Shown: positions 44,651-57,026, numbered from the stretch's first letter. The stretch is DNA of 64,000 bases from Rhabdophis nuchalis (GCA_039707465.1 CM077643.1:66838605-66902604); one strand, 5' to 3'. Translations and numbers: made by a program. Notes: generated by a model from the letters alone, not told the origin.

Positions 44651-45547
44651 GTTAATAAATCAACAGAACAAACCAACAAACAATGAACCAAGAAACAAAC
44701 CAAGAAATCAAGGAAACAATACCCTCACCACACCACACCCTGAAAAACTAGAAAATGAAGATAGTTCATTATTTTATAACCTTCTAGCAGGCACCTTAAC
44801 TTTATACAGAGACATGTAAGTGCATTACAGATAAGGATCAATTTTTGTGTCCAGCCTAGATAAATAAATGGTTTTGAGCTATTGTGCCAAACTAATTTCT
44901 TAAAAGCAGGGTGACATTTTATAGAATGAAGTTGACAAAGCTTTCAGCAATATTTGCGGTAGGAGTGTAAACACTGACAAATCAAGATTTGGAAACCCAG
45001 CAAAGCACTCATGCGACTGTTAACCTGTAGGCCAAATTAGTTCACTCATGTCGCTTCATCTTACTGTGAGTATTGTAAAAAAAAAAAAGGATATTAAATT
45101 ACACTAATGACTGAATTTGGAATAGATGGTTTGTTGAATATAGCAAAATAAGTCTCCTGTAATTGAAGGATGATACAATTGCATGTTACAAAATGCAATT
45201 GATCAGTTTTAAGTAATGCAGTTAAGTGACAAAACAGAGCAAGATGTGGCAATCACACACCATTTTGTATAAAAAAAAACTGGTCACCCCTGAACAATTT
45301 TTTGTGATGTCATCCCAATACTCTGCACAGGATTATTGTGATCCCACAAGTTCTTCCTTACAAATACTGTTTATGAGAGGTGACCACACAATATTTTAAT
45401 CATTTCATGCCCTGGTATCCCCAGGTGTTATACTGTTAACTCTATTAATTTTTGAATGGCCTCGCAAGTCTTTTAAAGGTATTATCAGTGGAAAACACTA
45501 ACTGGACTCCACTTTAAGCAATAAAATATCCCAGAAAAAGTGCAGGC
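44651..45547. other. non-repetitive DNA
   Basis: Starts with an A/C-rich stretch (AACAAACCAACAAACAATG). No gene seen. Confidence 0.4.
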
Positions 45548-45790
45548 ATCTCATAGTGCTGAAAGGGACCTTTGGAGTTATCTAGTCATGCTCAACATTC
45601 AATGATAGGGTTATACTGCAGGATGTAATTATGACATTCATGAATGATGATCACTCTATTTCTACTCACTGTATATACTTAAATAGAAGGAAAACCTACA
45701 ACTGCCATTGTCAATCTGTTCCTCTACCAAACAGCTTTTACTGTCAAAAGTTTCTCCTAATTTGTTGCTTTAGATTTAAGTTTGCAGCTG
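45548..45790 (-). mobile_element. old CR1 3' fragment, minus strand
   Basis: GTGCTGAAAGGGACCTTTGG, TCAATCTGTTCCTCTACC and TGTCAAAAGTTTCTCCTAAT are a diverged CR1 3' block. The middle is hard to align. Confidence 0.5.
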
Positions 45791-46819
45791 AGAATCAAGG
45801 CAAAAACTAGTATGTTGCGGAGCCACAACACATTTCTGTAAACCAAGGCAAAAGGGAGGAGGGGCGAGGGAGAGAGAGATACCTCCCCCAAGCCTTTTGG
45901 GAAAAGTCATGGTGAGTGCACTTCACAAAAAGCAAAATCTGGTGTATTAAGATCACATTAAATGGCTCACGGATTTCTCATTTTCCCCAAAACTGACAAA
46001 GTTTGCCTGTTGATTTATTATTCATATATGGAGAGATGCTTTCCTTGAGAAGATCATAAATACAATTTTGCCAGCCCAATCAGCCTCTCAGGTTTTCTGA
46101 TGAAGTGATAAACACAATAGAATTCTGCAGGATTAAGGGATGAAGTGGAAAATGAAAGCTGAGTTGTGTTTCTGTAAGTTGCCTTGCATGAAACAGCCAC
46201 AGAGAGATAAGGGATGCCAAATAATGTGTGAAAATATCTACATAAACCCATTTTCTAATAGAAAACTGGGACTCCATTAGACCTCTACTTCTAGAATGGA
46301 TGATTCTGAATCTTAGTAGAAGCACTGGAGGGTAATCCCATTAAAAGGAATTCAGTTTATATTTATGTGGTGCACATCGTCTCAGTGTGCTGAAAATAAA
46401 AAAAAAATCCTCTGTATTTATTTACAGAATCTTCTGGTGAGTTTGGTAGGAGGGTTTAATAAATATAAAATATTTTTGATGCTTCAAGAAGTTTGGCTCA
46501 TTATGCTTGTATATGTGTGAATGTATTCATGTATATGAACATTTATTCAGGTTAACTAACATGATTGTGCAGCAAATAATGATTATAGTAACTATGATTT
46601 TTATAATCTGAGTTCAGTGGATTGAACCAATGTTTCTTACAACCTGGCAGAAGACAGCTGATGTTGGTAAGATTCTGGTAATGCATTTGCAGTAAAAGCT
46701 ATGATGATGGGAGATGATATATCATCTTACCAGTTGATCAAGAAAAGAAGATGATTCCCTCTCTCCCCCCCTCTTTCTCCCCCCCTCTCAATTTTTTTTT
46801 CATGACTGAAACTGCCCCC
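45791..46819. other. non-repetitive DNA and pyrimidine runs
   Basis: No gene. A C/T-rich run lies at 46756-46800. Confidence 0.4.
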
Positions 46820-47080
46820 AAAGTTGTTGTTGCTGTTAGTTGTGAAGTTATGTCCGACGCATTGGGACCCCATGGAAAATGTTCCTCCAGGTCTTCCTGT
46901 ACTCTACCATCCCCTGGAGTCCATTTAAGCTCATCATGCCTAGTGCTTCAGTGACTCCATCCAGCCACCTCATTCTCTGTTGTCCCATTCTTCTTTTACC
47001 TCCAATTGTTCCCAGCATTTGACTCTTCTCCAGTGAGTTCTTCCTTCTTATTAGATGTTCAAAGTATCTGAGTTGGTTCC
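46820..47080 (-). mobile_element. RTE/BovB LINE fragment, minus strand
   Basis: On the minus strand it translates as the C-terminal segment of RTE/BovB proteins: YFEHLIRRKNSLEKSQMLGT, KRRMGQQRMRWLDGVTEALG, then FHGVPMRRT. The plus-strand head GTTGTTGTTGCTGTTAGTTG is the reverse complement of the known BovB 3' region. Stops are present. It lies directly beside the L2 at 47125. Confidence 0.75.
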
Positions 47081-47124
47081 AAAGTAGTAATCTATTAATA
47101 TGAAACTAGAATTTGCTGCAATCT

Positions 47125-47882
47125 GATAGCCGTGGCCAGGAGGGCCTTTTATCAGGTTCACCTGATACGCTAGTTGTGCCCCTTTCTAGATCGTGATGCC
47201 CTATGTACGGTCACTCAAGCCCTCGTCACCTCCCGCCTAGACTACTGTAACACTCTCTACATGGGGCTCCCCTTGAGGTGCACCTGGAGGCTCCAGCTAG
47301 TCGAGAACGCAGCCACGCGGGGGATTTTGGGAGTGTCGAGATACTCCCATGTAACACCTCTCCTGCGCAAGCTGCACTGGCTGCCTGTGGCCTTCCGGGT
47401 GCGCTTCAAGGTGTTAGTAACCACCTTCAAAGCGCTCCATGGCATGGGACCTGGTTATTTGCGGGACTGTCTCCTACCACATACCTCCCTTCGACCTGTC
47501 CACTCCCACAGAGTGGGCCTCCTCAGGGTGCCGTCTGCCGGACAATGCCAGCTGGCGGCCCCCAGGGTGAGAGTGTGGCAGCCCCTGCCCTCTGGAATGG
47601 CCTACCACCCGACCTTCGTACAGTTACGGACCTGCGCCTCTTCTGCCGGGCTTTAAAAACATACCTATTTCACGAGGCTGGCCTGGCATAGTTTTAAATT
47701 TTTAATCTTATTTTAGAAATGGGTTTCAACTGATAATTTTAGCACGGGTTCAACTTAATTTAATTCGTTTTAATATTCTGTATTTATTGTTTTTACATTT
47801 TATTCTTTTCCTGTGCACCACCCTGAGTCCCATTGGGAGATAGGTGCGGTATATAAATTTGATAAATAAATGAATAAATAAA
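47125..47882 (+). mobile_element. L2 LINE 3' end, plus strand
   Basis: Coding from the thumb region (VARRAFYQVHL type) through HVTPLLRKLHWLPVAF and HGMGPGYLRDCLLPHTSLRP, 3' UTR with GTGCACCACCCTGAGTCCC, and an (AAATA)n tail to 47882. 5'-truncated. Confidence 0.9.
47174..47691 (+). pseudogene. L2 reverse transcriptase C-terminal region with frameshift
   Basis: LVTSRLDYCNTLYMGLPLR, LQLVENAATR, YSHVTPLLRKLHWLPVAFRV and SLRPVHSHRVGLLRVPSAGQ are in one frame to about 47570. The rest (ALWNGLPPDLRTVTDLRLFC) is in another frame. Inactive remnant. Confidence 0.88.
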
Positions 47883-48174
47883 TAAGAATATCATCATCCC
47901 TCAATTTAAGTTCAGTCTCTAAATGCATATCGCTAAATCAATATAATAATGGTACTATAAATATTCAGTGACTTCTTTCAGTGACTACTGGTGTCTCTGA
48001 CTTCTCACTCCTCAGATACTTTACCCCACTATATAACACACAACAATTTATTTATTTATTACCATTATCCTACAGAAGGAAGAAGGGTATCAATTACTTC
48101 CTCTGTCATCTGTTTCCATGCCAACTGCTTGTTTTAGAAAATACACAGTAACTTTTGGAACTGGTGCTTAGTTG

Positions 48175-48179
48175 CCTTC

Positions 48180-48262
<83 letters not shown>

Positions 48263-48308
48263 TCCTTCCTTCCTTCCTTCCTTCCTTCCTTCCTTCCTTC
48301 CTTCCTTC

Positions 48309-48342
<34 letters not shown>

Positions 48343-48353
48343 GTCTGTATCTT
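48175..48353. repeat. compound (TTTC)n/(TTCC)n microsatellite
   Basis: TTTC units to about 48263, TTCC units to about 48308, then TTTC again, ending in CTGTCTGT. About 180 bp of uninterrupted pyrimidine on this strand. The Lys/Glu/Arg and Phe/Leu/Ser open frames across it are artefacts. Confidence 0.97.
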
Positions 48354-48413
48354 TTCATTCATAGTGGAAGCAGGGACCATAATATTTTTTAGTATGTTAA
48401 AACTAAATAACAA

Positions 48414-48768
48414 GGGATGTGGTGGCTCAGTGGCTAAGACACTGAGCTTATCAATCAGAAAGGTCAGCAGTTCGGCGGTTTGAATCCCTAGTGCCATGTA
48501 ACAGAGTGAGCTCCCATTACTTGTCTCAGCTTCTGCCAACCTAGCAGTTTGAAAGCACATAAAAATGCAAGTAGAAAAATAGGGACCACCTTTGTTGGGA
48601 AGGTAACAGTGCTCTGTGCGCCTTAAGTGTTTAGTCATGCCAGCCACATGACCACGTAGACCTCTTCGAACAGTCCTGGCTCTTTGGCTTTGAAATGGAG
48701 ATGAGCACCATCCCTAGAGTTGGGAATGACTAGCACATATGTGCGAGGGGGACCTTTACATTTTACCT
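48414..48768 (+). mobile_element. SINE family B, plus strand
   Basis: Best copy of the family. A box TGGCTCAGTGG at 48423-48433, B box GGTTTGAATCC at 48477-48487 (a wide spacing, as in tRNAs with a long variable arm), a body with CCAACCTAGCAGTTTGAAAG, and a tail GACCTTTACATTTTACCTTA. The 3' part of the body does not match a LINE in this window. Confidence 0.9.
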
Positions 48769-49733
48769 TACTGAAAGACAAAAATTCTTTTAAGTGTAGC
48801 AACTTTATACTAGTTTGTACCTTACTTTAAAATACATGGTGCAAAAAAGAGTAAAAAAGATGAGCACTTCCCCGTCTGAGAATGGCTGTGGCAATTTCAA
48901 CCTTCATAATCAAATCATCAGATCCATCAAGACAATGAAATCTGTATCAAAATAGCCACCACTCCAAATGGAAAACTTAATGTCAAGAAATTAGTTTCCT
49001 GCCTCATAGAAGGATGTTTTCCTAAAATCTTTCCCATGAATGACATCGGCTCCCTTGAGTGATCAATGGAGACTGTACTTGTCATTGATTGCTCTGTGAT
49101 TTACACTCAGCGGTTCTGCTGAGTTTTGTGCTTGATTGACAGCTGTTAGATGAATCTTTGGTTTTGGAGAACTGATAGCTCTTCTCAAAAGGGGCAGTTT
49201 GCAAACAAGATTGAAACTTCCTTCCTTGGTTTAGATTTATTGCTGGAGGGGAGACAAAATGTCAATGGCCTTTTTTATTGTCAGTGAGATTCTGAGATTA
49301 ATATTTTTTCTAGGGAACTAAAGAATATCTTTCTCAGACAGCCTTTCAGACAACAGCTGGATTGGGTTTAAATGACAAAAGTGAACAATTATTTTGCCAA
49401 CAAGAACATTGCTTTAGGTATATTGTAGTGGGATTAGTATTATTTATTAGTGTTATTATGTCTTACTAGTAAAAAAGTCAATTTTACTCATCAAATTTTA
49501 TTTTGCCTTGAGCACATAGCAATTAAACTAAATTCAGGAATAAATACTAAAAATCACATTACTTACAATGCACACATATAAACACAAACATATACAGACA
49601 TTAGGGAAAAACATAATGAAAGAATCTCTTTTCTCTCCATCTGTCTATGCATTCCCCTTGCCATTTACTTACTAACTTTACAAAAATGTCTAAAAGCTAA
49701 TTGTTAACAACTTGTGATTTTAAGTCTCTAAGA
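48769..49733. other. non-repetitive DNA
   Basis: Nothing recognised. Confidence 0.45.
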
Positions 49734-49935
49734 CAGGGATTTCAAACTCGATTTCATTGAGGGACACATCAGGATTGTGTTTTACCTTGGGAGGTGGTGG
49801 CGGCGGCTAGGGTGGGTATGGCCAGTTCGACGTCACTCCTGTCGAAGGTGCCTTTAGTGGCCAGAGTGCCCTGCCAGCGAAAATGGGCTTCCAAGCTGCA
49901 TTTTCACTGACAGAGGGTTGAAGGAGGCCATGGCA
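49734..49935. mobile_element. hAT MITE fragment, second family
   Basis: Starts CAGGGATTTCAAACTCGATT, followed by GAGGGACACATCAGGATTGT and GGCCAGTTCGACGTCACTCC. Left end clear; right end and target duplication not found, so truncated or diverged. Confidence 0.6.
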
Positions 49936-50366
49936 GCTGAAAGCAGAGCTCAGGAACCTGTTTTCACTTCTCCAATATTGTTGTCCTCACTAAATGAGGA
50001 GAACAATATAGGTTCATTGGGTATTTATTGGCTATTCATCCTGATTTAAGCTTGACAAGGATAGTTTATCCTCAACTTTGTATTTGGACCTATGGATGAC
50101 ATTATCTATAATGGGTAGAGGTTTGCTTTAGCCCTGTTCAAGTTCCATAGTTATGGTACTAAAAGTTGCCAAAAATATAGGAACTTCAGTAGTGACTTTC
50201 TCTACCATTCCAACCTCTTATCGGCATCAATAATCTTAGTGTTAAACTTGAACGCTCAGCTCTGGAGTCGCCATTTTCAAAGTTCTTCTCCATACTAAAA
50301 AAAAGGCTGTGCTTTCTTGATGAGATTCCCATTGAAGGAACTGGGCTTGATGCTACTTTAGAATAT
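49936..50366. other. non-repetitive DNA
   Basis: Nothing recognised. Confidence 0.4.
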
Positions 50367-50374
50367 CTTTTTAC

Positions 50375-50872
50375 CAGTGGTGGGTTTCAAAAATTTTTAG
50401 AACCTCTTCTGTGGGTGTGGCCTGCTTTGTGGTAGTGGCTTGCCGGTCATGTGACTGGGTGGGAGTGTCTTGCCAGCCATGTGAGCGAGTGGGAGTGGCT
50501 TGGCAGTCATGTGACTGGGTGGGCATGGCCAACTTGTAAAATGTGGTGAAACTCACTTAGCAACCAAAACACTCTTGCTTAGCAACCAAAATGTTGGCTC
50601 AGAAACTCTGGCGTTTGAAGCATGCAAGTCTTAAAGCTGTCAGATTCCAAGACCCTTGCACTTCTAACCCTTTAGAAAAAAACCCCAGGGGTGTTCAAAC
50701 TTGACAGCTTTAAGAATTGTGAACTTAAACTCCCAGAATTCCTCCTCTTGCTCCTCATCTTGATGATGTGCAGAAGGGCAGGGGGAGGGAGCAGGAACCA
50801 GTTCTAAAGGCACTGTAAATTTATGGAACCTCTTCTATAGAAGAGGTTAGAAATGGCAGGAAACCACCCCTG
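50375..50872. mobile_element. hAT MITE (498 bp) with internal repeats
   Basis: Starts CAGTGGTGGGTTTCAAAAAT and ends GGAAACCACCCCTG. Perfect target duplication ctttttac at 50367-50374 and 50873-50880. Inside: three 30-bp tandem units (50439-50528), an inverted pair at 50625-50642 and 50702-50719, and a perfect 22-bp palindrome at 50827-50848. No coding capacity. Confidence 0.9.
50439..50528. repeat. 3 x 30-bp tandem repeat inside the hAT MITE
   Basis: Units 50439-50468, 50469-50498 and 50499-50528 share CTTG(C/G)C(A/G)G then (T/C)CATGTGA and GGGTGGGAGTG, with a few mismatches. Confidence 0.9.
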
Positions 50873-50880
50873 CTTTTTAC

Positions 50881-51600
50881 ACTGTATACACTGTATGTTC
50901 TCTATCATTGACTGGATTGAGTGTTTGTATGATACATTATCTCTTCCTTCTCCTTGACCAGATCAAGCACATTATCTCCAGAAGCTTCTTATGTCTACTG
51001 AGATGGTTGGGAAGGCCTCAGAAGATTGGAGCAACATAGCAAAGCCATGTAACATGGCTACTTCTCTTTGTTCTTAGAAGTGAACAACCATATTGCACCA
51101 CAAAACTGCTTCAAAGTGTGTTTCATTTAACTTTATGTTTATTTGACTAACCCATTGAAAGACCTAATTTGTAAACCAAACCTCATTTGTAAATCAGATT
51201 ACATCTAATTTGTAAACCAAATGTGTGGCTTAGCATTGTGTATGAACCAGTATATGACAGCTTGTTCAGTAAAAACATTCTTCAAGCAAATTATGGCTTT
51301 TGTACAACATTTCTTTTAAGAGCTGACACCCCATAAATCTTGTTCTCTATTACCTTCAGATGATGAATAATAAACTATTGTCTAACTATATGTACCCACT
51401 ATGTCTAGCAACCCGAAAAAGGTTCCTTAGCTAGAAAATGTTTAAAATAGTATAGCATTTCACACTATTCATACTTAGGAAGGACTCTTTTCAAGCAATA
51501 ATTCAACTCTTCTGGACTGTAGGATTTGGTCTCCCCTTTTGAGCACATTTGTATGGAAGGTAAGCATCAAGGGATAAATATATATATATATGCTCCAGTT
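50881..51600. other. non-repetitive DNA
   Basis: No gene; an ATATAT run at 51578-51591. Confidence 0.4.
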
Positions 51601-51608
51601 GTTTAGAG

Positions 51609-51951
51609 CAGGGGTCCCCAACCTTTTTGGCACCAGGGACCGGTTTCATGTTAAAAAAATTCCGCGGACCAAAAATGGCTCGGCCGGCGTAGAGGGGAGC
51701 GGGGGGAGGGGGAGCAGGCGGCAGATGCATGCATGGGGGGGGGGTGAGTCAGCTCACTTGCCCCTCTCAGGCCCCCAATGGTGCGAGCGGCCTTGCCTGC
51801 GCTCTCCCGCCCCAGTGCGCGCTCGGCCCAGGGGGCTGCTCCCTCCTCCTCCTCTCCGGCCCTTTCTAAGAGTTGCGCCGCTCACTGCGGCCCAGTTCCT
51901 ATCAAGCTATGGACCGGCACTGGTCCACGGACCGGGGGTTGGGGACTCCTG
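51609..51951. mobile_element. GC-rich hAT MITE (343 bp)
   Basis: Left end CAGGGGTCCCCAACCTTTTT, right end GGGGGTTGGGGACTCCTG. Perfect 8-bp duplication gtttagag at 51601-51608 and 51952-51959. Shares both ends with the copy at 33711, but the GC-rich middle differs. Confidence 0.9.
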
Positions 51952-51959
51952 GTTTAGAG

Positions 51960-53105
51960 TAGTGTCCTGAAAGCAATGAGAAGCAGAGTTTATTATTCCA
52001 AAATCAATATCCTGGTGCACTCTATCCCACTCCCTTTCTGAATCTCTCGGAATGATTTTGTTCAGAATCAGCTTGCTTTCCAAGCAACCTTCTCCAAGCC
52101 CACAGTGGGTGTTTCAGCTTTAACAGTTCTGCCCTTTAAAAAAAAACCTCTCTCCTTTGTTGCATTCGGTTTGGATTTTGCTTTGTCATCACTTTGGTGT
52201 CATTCATTAACATGAATATTTGCTCAGCTGGCACATTAATGCTTTGGAAAGAAACCAGAAATACCATTCTGAATGCTGATAGCTCTCTGGCAGAATGAAA
52301 GAACAGAAATCCAATAAAAATGATTCCCTCTGTTTTCCTTCTCTTCTCCAGTTCATTACCTACTCAGTGGCTGAGATTTCCCCCTCACCTATTACTCTTG
52401 AAGAAATAGATACTCCTCCCAAGATCCTGTTTCTTTCTCCTTAAATCCACCACTTATTGGATCATCTGAGCTTTCAAGCATCCATTATATTTTTCCAGAG
52501 CAATTTAAGCTACCAACCTTTAGCTTTCTAGAGGGGTATGTATAATGGAAAAGCATTTCCTAGGATGCTGTAAATGACTTGCCTTGTCTGGGCTGAGAAG
52601 CTCAGCATCCCCCGGTCTTGTGACTACCTGAATAGAATATTCGATAGGCTAATCTGGGAATTGAGAAGAAGGAAAAAAGACAAGCGAACAGAAGAAGGCA
52701 AATGACGAGCCATTTCTGCATTGTTGCCAAGGAGACTACATGACAGTACTCATGAAGTTGCCAGGAGTTGAGCCAGATTCAAAAGAAGCTTTTTAATGTA
52801 GCCTTTTCTACTGGGTTTCTATAAGAACAGACAAATTCTTACATGATCTTGCTTCCTGACATGCCTTTGGGGATATTTTTTTTTGATGTCTGCCTTATTG
52901 CTATCTACTGAGGGCAAATATTCTGAAGCTCTTGCATTGTCAGTAGCTCCCTTCACTTTTCTTTTTAAAACCATCTTTTTATTCATTTATCTGGATTAGG
53001 TTAGCAATAGTGGTGGCCTGTTATTTATTTAACATTTTATTATAGAGAGGAGTATATTTTATCTTGTTCACATATGGTGTTGCCTATTGTATTAATCTCT
53101 CCCCT
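51960..53105. other. non-repetitive DNA
   Basis: Nothing recognised; 52160-52330 and 52540-52700 are non-repetitive with balanced composition. Confidence 0.4.
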
Positions 53106-53107
53106 CC

Positions 53108-53139
53108 TGTGTGTGTGTGTGTATGTGTGTATGTGTGTG
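53108..53139. repeat. (TG)n microsatellite
   Basis: TG units with ATG interruptions. Confidence 0.9.
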
Positions 53140-54649
53140 TAAAATATCAGAGAATGCCATTTAGTGCTCTCCCTTACTACTGCAGGCACACAGAAATGTC
53201 AATTAATAGTTGACCTTAATGGTAAAATTAGGTAATTTTAGATTCCAGCCTTGTTTATAATATGCCCCTATCCTTTGATGGTAATGTACAAAACTTCATT
53301 TTATTTCAAATTATAAGCCTGTTAATTGTACTGCCTACTATTATTTCAAATGGGACTGTTTTCTAAGCCTCCTACTTTAGATTTCATTTTAAATAACAAA
53401 CTAGCAGATAAATGATTGTCATACTGTTGTTGGTATTACTATTGTGAGTAGCAATGATAATAGATAATGTAACAAGCAAAAACAGCTACAAATATGGGGG
53501 AGGTAGACAAGGCACAGGCTTATAAGCGTTATCTACTACCAACACCTACAACCTAGCGCCTTGTTTACCTTACCCAATTCCACTAAAATTATACTAAATC
53601 TAGCCTGACGGAAGATACATATAAACTGATAAGTGAAATAGGAAGTGTGTTGCCTGTATAAGGTCTGGCTCAGATCATCTCCTTGAAATGGGAAATCTAC
53701 ATGGATATATCTGGATCTTTGTAAATTGCTTTCCATGTCAGCATTTTGGGCCTCTTTGTTATTTCTTTCATTGCACTTTAATTTCATTTTACTGCTGATG
53801 AAAAATGGGAATGAAATCAATGCTACCAAAAAGAATGTTTAAAAATGGGAGGCAGTGAGAGTATTTTTTTTTGGAGGGGGGGAAGGAGGAGGAGATAAGA
53901 AATGAGGTAACAGAGCCAAGAATAAATGTCATTCTTAAAGACATAAAACAGGTTTATGGAGTGAATTATGTTTGAGCACTTGCGTCAAATGGACTTCTTA
54001 AAAGTTCTATTAAGTATTTTATCTGCTCTTTTCTGTTTTCCTAATGATAACTCACTGTCAGAATTTATTTGTCTTGTACATACAGGCTCTGAATATGAAT
54101 ATCTAAAGTATCTCTAATCCCAACATTTTCATTTGCATTTTTGGCAGGGAACAAGCAGTCAAAAAACTGTTAGTCTGCAATAGTAGGTGATACAGATTAA
54201 GTATGTAAGGATAAAGGCAGAAAAAAGCTACTAGCAAAAGATTTTCAATTATATATGATTTCAGTAGGATCTTTTTGGGTTGTGTCATACGGTTTTTAGA
54301 AATGTGGGGGAAAAACACCTTAAAACTGCCTTATTCAATGGGGGTACCATCTAAATATGTAGACCAATTTTCACAATTTCCTAGCCAGTTATAGCCCTTG
54401 CTGAGAATTAAAGTCCATACATTTTGAAGATTCCTAGATTGGAAAAGGCATGTTCTTGGAAGTAAAATTTGCACCTGAGTACATAATTATATTAATTTAA
54501 AGCATAGCAGCCCTTCTAGAGTAGATGAAATATCCATAAAGTCTTTTTTTCTTCATCTTGTAACCAGAGGCCCAGAACCTAATGGAATATTCTTTCCATT
54601 CCAATAGTGGCAAATATCTGTAGCCTGGGTGTAGGATGAGGGTGAAAGT
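53140..54649. other. mostly non-repetitive DNA
   Basis: No gene. 54372-54448 (TGAGAATTAAAGTCCATACA) looks like an old fold-back MITE arm; weak. Confidence 0.4.
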
Positions 54650-54853
54650 CAAGAGTGAAATTCAGCAGGTTCTGGAAGGTTCTGGAGAACCAGTAGCAGA
54701 AATTCTGTGTATTTTGGAGAACTGGCAAATATCACCTTTGGCTGGCCCCAGAGTGGAGTGGGAATGGAGATTTTGCAATATTCCTCCCCTGCCACACCCA
54801 CCAAGCCATACCCAGAGAACTGGCACTAAAAAAAAAATTAAATTTCACCACTT
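54650..54853. mobile_element. hAT MITE, CAGTGGTG family, inverted orientation
   Basis: Begins CAAGAGTGAAATTCAGCAGG and ends AATTTCACCACTT. Target duplication gtgaaagt (54642-54649) versus gtgaaaat (54854-54861). Confidence 0.85.
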
Positions 54854-54861
54854 GTGAAAAT

Positions 54862-55776
54862 TGGTTGTCTGAGCTTGTGGCTTTGTGCCCAGCAGAGTTT
54901 AAACTTGTGGTGAAGATGTTACCTAGTCTGGTAACGAAACATTCGGAAACCAACCCACAAGCTTGGGGAATCAACTTTCACGCTCATATTCTGTCCATCT
55001 CGTGGTTTGTCCCTGAGTTACATGGCCTTTTGAAGTATATATTCTATGATTCTGAAATTCAGTTGTTAAAGTGCTTTTCTGTCAATAAGCTTCCCATTGA
55101 TGTACTTGTTGAGACCTTTTTAAAAAGCCACCATTACCACACTATGCAGTAGCAAAATCCATGCTATTAGTGTGATGTGTAAAGAATCACTCTCATTTCT
55201 GTTGTGCTGTATTGTCTTTGGGTAGTATGGATTGATTATACAATCCTGTGTCAGATTCTATTTCTCCGAGATCCATGAAATGTTTTATTTTTTAACTAGG
55301 TTGTGCATTCAGCTTTTGTATTTGGTAAAACCACCTGACAGTTGTTTTTCCAAATGCTAACAAATGTGCCATTTCTTCTTCTTCAGTGACTTCTGCCTGT
55401 AATGTCATACTGAGAACTAGTCAAAAGGTGCTGTTCTTTCTCCCTAGAGAATATAACAATTGTTGGCCTTTTTGAACAATTGTCTTGGAAAAAAACAACA
55501 TTTTATGGCAGGATCTGATTGTAGGAATTTGAAATGGCATCTGGCAGCTTTTGAGATACAAACCATGTAAAGATTAAGACAGTTATTCTCCAGAGTATTT
55601 ATGCGAAGGAGATCTTCTTAAGCAAGAATAACTGGAAGTGCTCTTGACTTGCCTCTTTCTTTTAAATTCTGTATTTTGGAAACCAAATCTGAAGAAATAG
55701 ATATGGATATTTTCATTCATTGTTGCCCCAAAACTGTTACTGTCTTCACAAGATCCAATGGCTTTCTTCTCCTTTA
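54862..55776. other. non-repetitive DNA
   Basis: No supported gene; a 95-codon frame at 54865-55152 shows no domain. Confidence 0.4.
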
Positions 55777-55784
55777 GGTTAGGT

Positions 55785-56077
55785 CAGTGGTGGGATTCAA
55801 TTTTTTTTCCTATTGGTTCTGTGGGTGTGGCTTGGATTGATGGGCGTGGCTTGGTGTGCATAGCAGGGGAAGAATACTGTAAAATCTTCATTCCCACCCC
55901 ACTCTAGGGGATAGGATACTGTAAAATCCCCATTGCCTCCTGATCAGCTTGGACTCGGGAGGCAGAGAATAGATGTGGGTAGGGCCAGTCAGAGGTGGTA
56001 TTTTCTAGTTCTCTGAACTATTCAAAATTTCCGCTACTGGTTCTCCAGAACTGGTCAGAACCTGCTGAATACCACTG
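55785..56077. mobile_element. hAT MITE, CAGTGGTG family (293 bp)
   Basis: Starts CAGTGGTGGGATTCAATTTT and ends CTGCTGAATACCACTG. Perfect target duplication ggttaggt at 55777-55784 and 56078-56085. Confidence 0.92.
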
Positions 56078-56085
56078 GGTTAGGT

Positions 56086-56777
56086 GTAATGATATAAAAT
56101 GTCATGAGACAGTGGTGACCAGTCTGATATGTTTCCAGAACTGACTGGGCTATTTATTGAAGAGAAAATATATTGGCCTTATTAATTTTTGAAAAGAATG
56201 AGGCTTTATCCTCATGAACTGAAATCTCAGTCAAAAAGAAACAATGTTGGATTCATCACCTCACAATAGAAATAGCAAAGAAAAAAAAATTCGAGGAAAA
56301 CTTCACCACAACTTCTCCACCTTGAAGTTTCTAGGATGTATTTTGACTGTAAATTCCAGATGCCTAGTTGGGCATTCCTAGTTGGAAATTATAAGAATTG
56401 AAGTCCCACATATATGGAGGATTTTACATTGAGCATGCCTGCTTTCTAGCTTGAATTATTTCAATGATGAAAGCAATCACCTTTGAATTTAAAAAAGCCA
56501 GTAGAAAAATATTTAAATCCGTTTGTAATTTGGCAATGTAGGAAAATAAATATGTGATTAGTTGGAAAAATGGTTAAACAATGGAAGCAGGTAATTAAGA
56601 TGCTGCAATAGTAGAACTGCGGCGCTAAATTTAAATCTAACATAAAGAGAGTTTGAAGTTATGGAAGACTTTGGCTTGTTTAAGGCACTGGCTTTACTTA
56701 GGTGTTGCTATTCAGTTTGAGTCTGATTTAATAAATTAAGGAAAGCATGCAGAGCATGCCTTCTGGAATTCTTTACT
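56086..56777. other. non-repetitive DNA
   Basis: No gene; possible old fold-back fragment at 56358-56440, weak. Confidence 0.4.
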
Positions 56778-56785
56778 AGCTAGAG

Positions 56786-57018
56786 CAGTGGTGAAATTCA
56801 ATTTTTTTTTACTACTGGTTCTGTGACGTGGCTTGGTGGGCGTGGCAGGGGAAGTATACTGCAAAATCCCCATTACCTTCCTACTCCTGGTGGAAAGGTA
56901 TTGCAAAATCTCCATTCCCACCCCACTCTGGGACCAGCCAGAAGTGGTATTTGCCGGTTCTCCACACTACTCAAAATTTCTGCTACCAGTTCTCAGAACC
57001 TGCTGAATTTCAGCACTG
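56786..57018. mobile_element. hAT MITE, CAGTGGTG family (233 bp)
   Basis: Starts CAGTGGTGAAATTCAATTTT and ends CTGAATTTCAGCACTG. Perfect target duplication agctagag at 56778-56785 and 57019-57026. Shorter inside than the 55785 copy. Confidence 0.92.
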
Positions 57019-57026
57019 AGCTAGAG

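Noticed and set aside
48134..48647. Long Lys/Glu/Arg and Phe/Leu/Ser open frames
   Set aside because: They are translations of the pyrimidine microsatellite, not proteins.
50439..50528. Three evenly spaced 30-bp repeats resembling a CRISPR array
   Set aside because: The units are directly adjacent with no spacers, and they sit inside a vertebrate hAT element.
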